Positions 15,620 to 21,124 of a DNA stretch of 31,755 nt are shown piece by piece. The notes beneath the pieces are model-generated. The model saw nothing but the letters and a program-made list of their open reading frames with translations, had not been told where the DNA came from and ran no database searches. Origin of the DNA: JAICTV01 sp035634055 (GTDB taxonomy: Bacteria; Planctomycetota; Phycisphaerae; Tepidisphaerales; Tepidisphaeraceae); NCBI GenBank assembly GCA_035634055.1, contig DASQDR010000027.1:1-31755 (forward strand). The letters are read 5' to 3'. A program made the translations under genes and the position numbers. Every line of letters begins with the position of its first letter. The stretch's first letter is position 1.

Positions 15620-16507
15620 TTATTCGTAAGCGAACGGGTAAGGCGTCACCGGGACCGCCAGCCATTGCAGCAGGCGGATGGTCCCCATCAGCGCCAGGAA
15701 CGCAACGAACAGCATCAGCCAGCCGCTGATATCGTGAAACCGCTCGGCGGCCGTGGGGGAATACGTGCCGTAGACCCATACCGTCGGCACCAGCCGGATC
15801 ACGTTCGCCACCACCGCCGACAGTGGGCTCAGCAGCACCACCAGCACGCGAACCGACCCGCGCAGGGGCGTGGTCAAGGCGAAGGCGAAGGAGACCAGCA
15901 CCAGGGCGAACGTCATCCGCATCCCGTTGCACGCCTCGCCGATGGCGACGTCAACCCGGTTGAAGCGGAGGAGGTTGCCGGACCGCTCGACCGATAGCCC
16001 GCCGAACTCGCACACCCCCTGCGTCACCATTGCCGTGGAGCTCTGGAGCGGCACGGCGATCTTCTGCCGGATCCGCCCGGGGATCGGGACGAGGAACACC
16101 AGCACGAGCAGCGCCGGCAGGAAGTTTCTCAGCACGTCCTTGCCCAGGATGGTCAGGCAGCACCCGACCGCCACCATCACCGCCCCGCCGTGCCAGAACG
16201 ATTCGATCAGTCGCGCTTCGCCGAGCAGGAACAGCCCGGCGCCGGCGGCGGCGATCACGGGACCGATCCACTGCCCGACCGGGCGGCAGTGGCGGAGCCG
16301 CCCGCGCCGCGCCCAGACCAGCCAGGCGACGATCACCGGCACGAGCAGCGCGTGGCTGGATTCCTCATCGCTGATGGCGATCCGCACCAGGTCGCTCCAC
16401 GCCTCGAACGTCGCCAGCACGCCCGCCAGCGCCAGCCCGATGGCGAACGCGACGTGGCTCGGACGCCACCCGTTGCGGGCGAAGGTGTTGAGCCAGGCCA
16501 CGCGCAT
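15620..16507 (-). CDS. Exosortase (sorting transpeptidase of the EpsH/Xrt family)
   Basis: 295 residues with about eight membrane helices. The catalytic triad of exosortases is visible: Cys193 in GEACNGMRM, Arg238 in NVIRLVP and His258 in ERFHDISGW, with the upstream SHALLVP motif near residue 52-58 and LVPIPGRIRQKI near 140-150. It should cleave C-terminal sorting signals in the inner membrane and pass the proteins to the cell surface or polysaccharide. Likely local substrates are the proteins with VPLPA and VPMPLP tails at 4347-5072 and 5400-6263. Start: ATG 16507 shares one base with the preceding TGA; GTG 16510, giving a GTGATG cluster, is an equally possible start one codon earlier. It is followed 23 bases later by its usual partner EpsI. 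I cannot assign a named Xrt subfamily. Confidence 0.92.
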   Translation of the reverse strand: MRVAWLNTFARNGWRPSHVAFAIGLALAGVLATFEAWSDLVRIAISDEESSHALLVPVIVAWLVWARRGRLRHCRPVGQWIGPVIAAAGAGLFLLGEARLIESFWHGGAVMVAVGCCLTILGKDVLRNFLPALLVLVFLVPIPGRIRQKIAVPLQSSTAMVTQGVCEFGGLSVERSGNLLRFNRVDVAIGEACNGMRMTFALVLVSFAFALTTPLRGSVRVLVVLLSPLSAVVANVIRLVPTVWVYGTYSPTAAERFHDISGWLMLFVAFLALMGTIRLLQWLAVPVTPYPFAYE

Positions 16508-17622
16508 CACCGCGCCACCGCCTCGGCCGAGATGGCCGATCGCTTTCGCCGGGTCAGGAGCTGACCCTGCACGCTCTCGCCGCGGCCAATCGTCGCGCCG
16601 CGGCAGACGACGGCGTTCGCCACCAGCGCGCCCGGCTCGACCCGCGCCCCGCGCAGCACGACGGCGTCGTGCAGCGTGGCGTCGGCGGCGACCATCGCAC
16701 CCGGCTCCACCAACGCGAAGCGCCGGCCCCAGCGCTCGTCGAACGGCTGTTGCCGCGGGAACTCGCCGGCGGACATGCGCTGGTGCGCGCGGACGGCGGC
16801 GAGGTAGTCGGCGGGCGTGCGGATCGGCAGCCCGCAGGCAGCCGCGCGGCGAAGGATCGTCACCTCGTGCCGCGCCGCCATCAGCGGCAAACCTTGTTCC
16901 TTCAGGTCGACGAAGCCAACGCTCGGCAGGTGCCGCAGGGCGCGGCAGCTCAGCAGCGCGATCGAGGTGGGCGTGCCGTCCTCGTTGGCGACCACGGTCA
17001 CGTCCCCGCCGCGCTCGGCGGCATCGACCGCGAGCCGGCAGAGCGGCTCGGCCAGCAGTTGCGCCGCGTTGGCGACGAGGATCGCGTCGTCGTCGTCGTA
17101 CTCCTCGGCCAGGTCGCGCAGGACGCCGCCGGTGCCGCGCAGGTCGGACGGGTCCAGCTCGACGCTGAGCCCCGCCGCCTCGTCCAGCCGCCGCAGCGCC
17201 GGCGGGCGGGTGGTCCGCCCGACCACGATCCGGCAGCGCAGCTCATCGCTCCGCAGCACGTCGCACAGCGAGAGGAACTGGTCGCGCCACAGGTCGAGCA
17301 GGCACTGCGTGGCGGAAACGGGAAGCTCCAGCAGCGAGCGCCCGACGGACTCGGCGAAGGACGACGACGCCCGCCAGACGGTCCCGTCCAGCAGGACGAC
17401 CGCGCGCAGCCGCCGAAGGCGGTTTCGCCCGGCGCCCGGTTGCGGGCCGGCGTCGAGCAGCGCGCGACGCGCGGCCAACAGCCTCGCCTGACAGTCTTCG
17501 GTTCCGATCAAGCCCATGGCTCCCTCGTCGGCCGTCGCAGGCGCGACCGCGCCGGTCGCGCGCGTCCGCTGCAGGAACGCCGCCTCGCTGCCGGCCTTGC
17601 TCGTGCGAACGCGATCACCCAT
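16507..17622 (-). CDS. Degenerate sugar nucleotidyltransferase-like protein with left-handed beta-helix tail
   Basis: 371 residues from ATG 17622, which overlaps the Alg13-like stop by 8 bases; residues 1-40 are poorly structured, so a start at the later Met36 (MGLIGTEDCQ) is possible. From about 72 the chain follows the NTP-transferase fold: LRAVVLLDG (first strand), DLRGTGGVLRDL (160-171, like the LxGTAGAL motif), ILVANAAQLL (181-190, in the place of the NGD strand) and GFVDLKEQGLPLM. However, the glycine-rich pyrophosphorylase signature (LAGGxGTRL) is replaced by LLDGTVWRAS, and the usual NGD aspartate is Ala. Residues about 304-353 are hexapeptide repeats (VEPGAMVAADATLHDAVVLR, VEPGALVANAVVCRGATIG). 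The family makes GDP-, UDP- or dTDP-sugars. This copy may be inactive or regulatory, or may use an altered nucleotide site. It sits in the EPS operon just before the exosortase gene. Confidence 0.75.
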   Translation of the reverse strand: MGDRVRTSKAGSEAAFLQRTRATGAVAPATADEGAMGLIGTEDCQARLLAARRALLDAGPQPGAGRNRLRRLRAVVLLDGTVWRASSSFAESVGRSLLELPVSATQCLLDLWRDQFLSLCDVLRSDELRCRIVVGRTTRPPALRRLDEAAGLSVELDPSDLRGTGGVLRDLAEEYDDDDAILVANAAQLLAEPLCRLAVDAAERGGDVTVVANEDGTPTSIALLSCRALRHLPSVGFVDLKEQGLPLMAARHEVTILRRAAACGLPIRTPADYLAAVRAHQRMSAGEFPRQQPFDERWGRRFALVEPGAMVAADATLHDAVVLRGARVEPGALVANAVVCRGATIGRGESVQGQLLTRRKRSAISAEAVAR

Positions 17623-18280
17623 TGATTGGCTCGTTCACCAGGACGTCCCGTCCGTGCGCTTGCTCTTGTTCTTGCTCGTGCCCGCGACCGTCGTGGCGGT
17701 AAGCGCCGTGCAGCTCGCCGGCCGGCAGTGCGTCGCCGATCCCGATTTCAGCCTCTTCGCCGATGTCCGCCACGTCCGCGAAGCGGGAGCGGTACGAGCC
17801 GGTCTCGATGAAGTCGCGCAGCGCGGTCAGGAGCCGCGGCGAGGCGTGGTTGCACACGCGCCGGCTGCTGGCGGTGAGCTGGTCGAGGTGGTTGAGCTTC
17901 TCGAGCAGGTGGCCCTCGTCGAAGGCGACGATCACCTTCCCCTGCGCCAGCAGGCTGCGCGCGGTGGCCATCTGGTGCTCGTTTCGGTGCTCGCCAAGGC
18001 TGGCGCGGCGGGGCATGACCACGATCGGCTTGCCCAGCTCCAGCGCGGTGATGATCGAGCCCATGCCGGCGTGGGCGATGACCAGGTCCGCCTGCTCGAC
18101 GTGGCGGCGGCACTCCCCGGCGCCGATGAACGGCGCCGAGTCCATGTGCTGCGGCACGAAGCGGCTCGGGCCGATCTGCGCGAACGCGGCGACGCGCCGG
18201 TGGCGGCCGGCCCAATCGTCCACCGTGCGGATCAAGCGGTCAAAAGAACATTGCGTGCCAACCGTGACAAAGAGCCTCAT
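17615..18280 (-). CDS. Alg13/EpsF-like glycosyltransferase, catalytic C-terminal-type half (GT28)
   Basis: 221 residues. MRLFVTVGTQCSFDRLIRTV matches the N-terminal strand-loop of Alg13/PssE-like proteins. The donor-binding block is intact: ADLVIAHAGMGSIITALELG (about 65-84), KPIVVMPRRASLGEHRNEHQ, then LLAQGKVIVAFD. These proteins work as the nucleotide-sugar-binding half of a two-subunit glycosyltransferase whose membrane-anchoring half is Alg14-like, here encoded immediately upstream with a 4-base ATGA overlap. Together they add an early sugar to the lipid-linked repeat unit. The last 45 or so residues are an atypical charged tail (GRGHEQEQEQAHGRD), so this copy is longer than compact Alg13 proteins (about 160-170). 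Donor and acceptor sugars are unknown. Confidence 0.85.
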   Translation of the reverse strand: MRLFVTVGTQCSFDRLIRTVDDWAGRHRRVAAFAQIGPSRFVPQHMDSAPFIGAGECRRHVEQADLVIAHAGMGSIITALELGKPIVVMPRRASLGEHRNEHQMATARSLLAQGKVIVAFDEGHLLEKLNHLDQLTASSRRVCNHASPRLLTALRDFIETGSYRSRFADVADIGEEAEIGIGDALPAGELHGAYRHDGRGHEQEQEQAHGRDVLVNEPING

Positions 18281-18738
18281 AGCACTGCTCCCTCGTAGTG
18301 CGGCCCCTCAGGGGCGGCGAGGTGCGGCCACTGCGTGAGCCAGAGGTCCGCGTGCGCCCCGACCCGCTGGCCGGACACCGACAACTGCTCGGCGTTGGCC
18401 ATGCTGTCCACCCAAATCGTCCTTGCCCCGAGCAGTTTTCCCAGCCGCACCGCGACGTAACCGGGCGCGGCGCCGGTGGAGATCACCACGTCGGGCCGCT
18501 CGCGCAACATCACGGCGACGAGTTTCGCCGTCATTAGCAGCAATCGACCCTTCGTTCGCATGTTCGCGTCGCGCACGACGTAGAAGCGCGCGCCGCGGAC
18601 CTGCTCGCGATAGCTGTCCAGGGTGGTGACGTACGCGACGTCGCACTCGCTGAACGCCGGCATCAGCCGCGACAACTGGATCCAGTGCCCGCCGCCCGAA
18701 GCGACGGCGAGCACTCGCCTGGCGTGAATCGGTTCCAT
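18277..18738 (-). CDS. Alg14/PssD-like glycosyltransferase subunit
   Basis: 153 residues. VLAVASGGGHWIQLSRLMPA (9-28) is the Alg14-type glycine-rich start; YVTTLDSY and the RPDVVISTGAAPGYVAVRLG block follow (about 81-100), then ARTIWVDSMANAEQLS. In this family a hydrophobic segment recruits the Alg13-like partner to the membrane; here LLLMTAKLVAVMLRE (about 66-80) could serve. It is the first gene of the tight eight-gene operon and overlaps the Alg13-like gene by 4 bases. The start ATG 18738 has no clear Shine-Dalgarno, so initiation from a structured or leaderless mRNA is possible. Function as one half of a heterodimeric glycosyltransferase is family-based inference. Confidence 0.85.
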   Translation of the reverse strand: MEPIHARRVLAVASGGGHWIQLSRLMPAFSECDVAYVTTLDSYREQVRGARFYVVRDANMRTKGRLLLMTAKLVAVMLRERPDVVISTGAAPGYVAVRLGKLLGARTIWVDSMANAEQLSVSGQRVGAHADLWLTQWPHLAAPEGPHYEGAVL

Positions 18739-18851
18739 TGCTTGGGAAGCAGTCGATGAAGGTCGGGGAATCCTGCGTCCGCGCCCACGAGAGGGGATCG
18801 AACTGGCTCGGCCTGTCTAGGCTCCGCCCCTGTCAGCCGCAGGGAATCCTG

Positions 18852-18883
18852 GGAGTGGAGATCTTCAAATCGGAGTGGAAATC
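18852..18883 (-). promoter_or_regulatory. Two direct repeats GGAGTGGArATC, 20 bases apart, upstream of EPS operon
   Basis: GGAGTGGAGATC (18852-18863) and GGAGTGGAAATC (18872-18883) agree at 11 of 12 positions with start-to-start spacing of exactly 20 bases, about two helical turns. They lie 114-145 bases upstream of the first gene of the operon. The layout suits tandem binding of a regulator on one face of DNA; no regulator can be named. Confidence 0.45.
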
Positions 18884-19003
18884 AACCCCAAAGGGACGCG
18901 GCTTGCCCGGGCCTCGCCGTCCCTCGCGGCGGAATCCTAACGCACCACCCGCCGGCGCACCAGACTTTTTTACGAGGCGGAAAAAAATTGGTGATTAGCG
19001 GGA

Positions 19004-19023
19004 GCATCGAGTGTCGTCGATGC
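19004..19023 (-). promoter_or_regulatory. 7-bp stem-loop between the 71-residue gene and the EPS operon
   Basis: GCATCGA and TCGATGC form a perfect 7-bp stem around a 6-base loop. On the minus strand it is followed by AATTTTTTT about 17 bases later, too far for a standard terminator, though read-through control of the operon is possible. It could also be an RNA element recognised by an antitermination factor. Confidence 0.35.
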
Positions 19024-19067
19024 ACGTCCTTCGATCAGCAGTCGTCGGCGCTTCGCGCCGGCCGGCG

Positions 19068-19283
19068 TCATGGCTCCGGCGCATCTTCTATAGAGCGAAC
19101 TTCGGATGGGTCGAGCTGGCCCAGGTCCGCCTCGCTCACGATCCACATTCCCTTGTGGGGTACGAAGCGCGCGTCCCGCAGCCACTGCCGCACCTCGTCC
19201 TCCCCCACCGGGCGTCCCTCTTCCTTCGACAGGTGCTCGCCGAGCACGACCAGATCGATGTCGACGAGCACCTTGTTGGGCAT
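19068..19283 (-). CDS. Hypothetical protein, 71 residues
   Basis: I do not recognise a family. ATG 19283 has GGAG 6 bases upstream. The product (MPNKVLVDIDLVVLGEHLSK, then EDEVRQWLRDARFVPHKGMW, SEADLGQLDPSEVRSIEDAP) is an acidic, soluble, well-balanced sequence with a helix-turn feel around EVRQWLRDA followed by a beta segment (KGMWIVSE). It could be a small winged-helix or adaptor-like fold, but no DNA-binding helix is certain. It lies 329 bases upstream of the EPS operon on the same strand, so it might be its first gene or an independent small regulator. Confidence 0.68.
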   Translation of the reverse strand: MPNKVLVDIDLVVLGEHLSKEEGRPVGEDEVRQWLRDARFVPHKGMWIVSEADLGQLDPSEVRSIEDAPEP

Positions 19284-19317
19284 CTCACGCTCCGGGTGTC
19301 GGCCTGATTGTCAGCTG

Positions 19318-19406
19318 CGTCACGCTGGACCCGCGGGAGTGACATTCGCGGGTGGCAGGATGTCGCGTCACTGCAATGCGGTGATTCTCAGGTGCAAATG
19401 TGACGC
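19318..19406. repeat. Three copies of the heptamer GCGTCAC upstream of the 71-residue gene
   Basis: GCGTCAC occurs at 19318-19324 and 19365-19371 and inverted (GTGACGC) at 19400-19406, within 89 bases that lie 35-123 bases upstream of the leftward gene starting at 19283. The element GTGACGC resembles generic TGAC-type operator half-sites. Chance occurrence is not excluded. Confidence 0.3.
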
Positions 19407-19956
19407 AGGCAAGAACGCTCGCGGGAAATCCAACGTATCGTCGGGCGACGCTGCCCCAGCCGTTAGCCACGGCTGCGAAACGGACGAATTCGGAGGTGGA
19501 TCCTCTCGCCGAGGCGTCGCACGAAGGTTGTTCACGAGGCGCCGCTATCTCCCAGTGAGTCTGCGGCGTCACCGTCGGCGAGGGTGGAGATGGACAGGAT
19601 CGGGGAAGTCGGGAATTTTCGCCCCTGAGGCCGGAGGCGAAATAAGCGTGCGTCTCGGGCGTCGTGATGTTATCGTGCCATCAGCGTATACAATCGCTGC
19701 ACAGTGGGTGGTACCGTGCTCAGGTACCTGTCTGTGGCGTCGTTCAACATAAGCCAGCTCCCTTCGCATCGTGCGCTGCCGGTGCGCCAGCGGTGGCTGG
19801 CGATAGACGTAGCGATGGGCGGCCGGCGCGTGGCGGTGGCGTTTTCCGTCGCGGGGTAGCGCGGCTGCTCCGCGCGAGTGCCCGGCGCAGGCCCGTGCCC
19901 GCACAGGCGTCAGGGGCTACCCAGTTGAACGCTGGACGATAGCGTGGCATGGCCGG

Positions 19957-19973
19957 GTCGTGTTAAGCACGAC
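19957..19973 (+). promoter_or_regulatory. Palindrome GTCGTG-TTAAG-CACGAC, possible operator
   Basis: A perfect 6-bp inverted repeat with a 5-base centre, ending 17 bases before the candidate -35 box of the NusG-like gene. Its size and position fit a dimeric regulator's operator. It could instead be the stem of a terminator, since a TTTTTT run starts 14 bases later. Confidence 0.4.
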
Positions 19974-19990
19974 TCGTATTGCGGAATTTT

Positions 19991-20020
19991 TTGGACTCGC
20001 TCGGGTAACTGTGCTATTCA
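19991..20020 (+). promoter_or_regulatory. Candidate promoter for the NusG-like gene
   Basis: TTGGAC (19991-19996) and TATTCA (20015-20020) are separated by 18 bases, and TGC directly before the second hexamer gives an extended -10. This lies about 275 bases upstream of the ATG, implying a long leader that contains the two hairpins below. The -10 matches consensus at only three positions, so confidence is limited. Confidence 0.35.
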
Positions 20021-20096
20021 ATCAGACTTAGGGCTTAGGTTGTGCCGGTAGTGGGCTGAGAGAGAGTCGGGCTGATTTGTGCGTTCACTGCCGTTG

Positions 20097-20163
20097 GGAT
20101 CCTGAACTGCTGTGGGGGTCACGCGAAGTGACCGGGTGACATCAGCAACACCTCGCAGGATCC
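20097..20163 (+). ncRNA. Structured 5' leader element (nested stems) upstream of the NusG-like gene
   Basis: Outer stem GGATCCTG (20097-20104) with CAGGATCC (20156-20163); middle stem TGCTG (20108-20112) with CAGCA (20143-20147); inner hairpin GGTCAC-GCGAA-GTGACC (20117-20133). GTCAC can also pair with a second GTGAC at 20136-20140, so two alternative folds exist. I do not recognise a known riboswitch class. It is likely a cis-acting RNA leader; mutual exclusivity of the inner stems suggests attenuation control. Confidence 0.45.
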
Positions 20164-20190
20164 GCCATACCACCTGATAAGTCTCGCAGC

Positions 20191-20222
20191 GCTCGGCGCA
20201 GCACGTGGGTGTGCGGCCGAGC
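20191..20222 (+). promoter_or_regulatory. Second leader hairpin before the NusG-like gene
   Basis: GCTCGGC (20191-20197) pairs perfectly with GCCGAGC (20216-20222), and CAC/GTG pairs extend the inside around a GTGG loop. It lies 74-105 bases upstream of the ATG. No T-tract follows, so it is not a plain terminator. Confidence 0.4.
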
Positions 20223-20295
20223 CGGGCGGAGCCTCGCGGTTCGCGCTCGTTGCTCAGTGGGAAGAGGATCGTTCGGGAGGAAAGAGGGACACGAA

Positions 20296-20841
20296 ATGTC
20301 TGACGTCATTTACCGGGCGCCCGTCGCCATCAACGATACGTTTCCGGAAGACAGCCTCGACGCATGGTTCGTTCTTCGCACCAAGAGCCGCCAGGAGAAG
20401 GTGCTCTCCAACGAGCTGCGGTCCCGCGGGATCGCCAACTTCCTGCCGCTGCTCTCCTGCACCAAGTACTACGGCGGGCGAAAGGCGCAGGTCGAGCTGC
20501 CGGTGTTCCCCGGCTACCTGTTCCTGCGCGGCCCGCTGGAAGACTTGTACGAGGCGGATCGCACCCGCCGGGTGGCGCAGATCATCAAGGTGACCGACCA
20601 GGTTCGGCTCGACCGCGAGCTTCGCAACATCCACATGGCGCTGCGCGGCAACGCGACGCTCGACGCGTACCACTACCTCCGCGAGGGCGTGCGCGTGGAG
20701 GTGCGCGACGGTCCGTTCCGAGGGCTCCAGGGCGTCATCGAGCACGGCGGGCGGCGCGACCGCCTGATCCTCCAGGTCGACATCCTCGGCCGCGCCGTGT
20801 CGCTCGAGATCGAGGCGTCGCTGCTCGACGTGATCGAGTAG
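20296..20841 (+). CDS. Specialised NusG-family transcription antitermination factor (RfaH/LoaP/UpxY-like)
   Basis: 181 residues. ATG 20296 is chosen over upstream in-frame starts because GAGGG lies 7 bases ahead and the N-terminus then precedes the NGN domain normally. NGN domain about 22-118: DAWFVLRTKSRQEKVLSNEL, RGIANFLPLL, KAQVELPVFPGYLFLR (64-78, the typical LFPGYLFV strand). KOW domain about 129-156: LREGVRVEVRDGPFRGLQGV. Being in an accessory context rather than beside secE/rplK, it is most likely a NusG paralogue. Such factors bind RNA polymerase and let it read through long operons, commonly capsule or EPS operons. The EPS operon starts 1.6 kb away on the other strand. Regulation probably involves its structured leader. 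The target operon is inference. Confidence 0.87.
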   Translation: MSDVIYRAPVAINDTFPEDSLDAWFVLRTKSRQEKVLSNELRSRGIANFLPLLSCTKYYGGRKAQVELPVFPGYLFLRGPLEDLYEADRTRRVAQIIKVTDQVRLDRELRNIHMALRGNATLDAYHYLREGVRVEVRDGPFRGLQGVIEHGGRRDRLILQVDILGRAVSLEIEASLLDVIE

Positions 20842-21077
20842 GCGGCGGCGCACACAGGACGTACCGCACAGCGGGGGCACCGCATGTCCGAGACACGCCA
20901 GCACGCTCGGGACGGGACATTCCCCCGCCTCGCCCGGCCGCGCGCTCGCCGAGCGGGCGCCGCCGGTGCGGCATATCCCGCCACCGGGCCGCGCCGACCG
21001 CCCCCCATTCCGTGCTGCCACGAATTAATCGAGGGTTCCGTAGAACCAACGGCGAGGGCCGTGTACGTTGACGTTCT

Positions 21078-21100
21078 GCGCGCGGCCGGCGGCCGCGCGC
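21078..21100 (+). promoter_or_regulatory. 10-bp GC-only hairpin just upstream of the protease gene's ribosome-binding site
   Basis: GCGCGCGGCC (21078-21087) pairs perfectly with GGCCGCGCGC (21091-21100) around GGC, ending 15 bases before the GAGGAG ribosome-binding site. A weaker 5-bp hairpin GGTTC-CGTA-GAACC lies at 21034-21047. It could be an mRNA-stabilising leader or an attenuator between the NusG-like gene and the protease gene. Confidence 0.45.
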
Positions 21101-21124
21101 GCCTGCGCACCGCGAGGAGAGATG

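Larger units (their letters stand above)
18739..19067. other. Upstream region of the EPS operon
   Basis: No credible gene. It holds two direct repeats (18852-18883), a short stem-loop (19004-19023) and an AT-rich patch (CAGACTTTTTTACGAGGCGG, then AAAAAAATTGG, about 18961-18991) that is the likeliest place for the leftward operon promoter. On the minus strand a TAAAAA hexamer there could be a -10, without a good -35. Confidence 0.45.
19284..20295. other. One-kilobase region without a gene, upstream of the NusG-like gene
   Basis: Open frames here are short and Arg/Pro-rich with no Shine-Dalgarno. From 19284 to about 19950 I see only scattered short repeats, including three GCGTCAC heptamers. 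From about 19950 the sequence is less GC-biased and holds a palindrome, a candidate promoter and two hairpins that form a leader for the plus-strand NusG-like gene. It could also contain a decayed gene, but I cannot identify one. Confidence 0.5.

Noticed and set aside
15597..15932. Upstream extension of the EpsI-like gene
   Set aside because: It would overlap the exosortase gene by over 300 bases and reads as shadow sequence; the hydrophobic start at MAMNRRQ fits EpsI proteins.
18738..18998. 86-codon plus-strand frame in the EPS upstream region
   Set aside because: No Shine-Dalgarno, no recognisable fold, and it runs through the direct repeats and the AT-rich promoter-like patch.
19569..19904. 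111-codon minus-strand frame in the gene-poor kilobase
   Set aside because: Arg/His/Pro-rich composition with no start signal; looks like non-coding DNA.
19957..19970. ops/JUMPstart-like element recognised by RfaH
   Set aside because: Only AAGCACG matches the inverse complement of ops, the rest differs, and it is not placed in the EPS operon leader.
20041..20185. Possible TPP riboswitch (CTGAGAGA and ACCTGATAA pieces)
   Set aside because: The two pieces do not sit in the conserved TPP fold, the remaining core is absent, and the downstream gene is not a thiamin gene.
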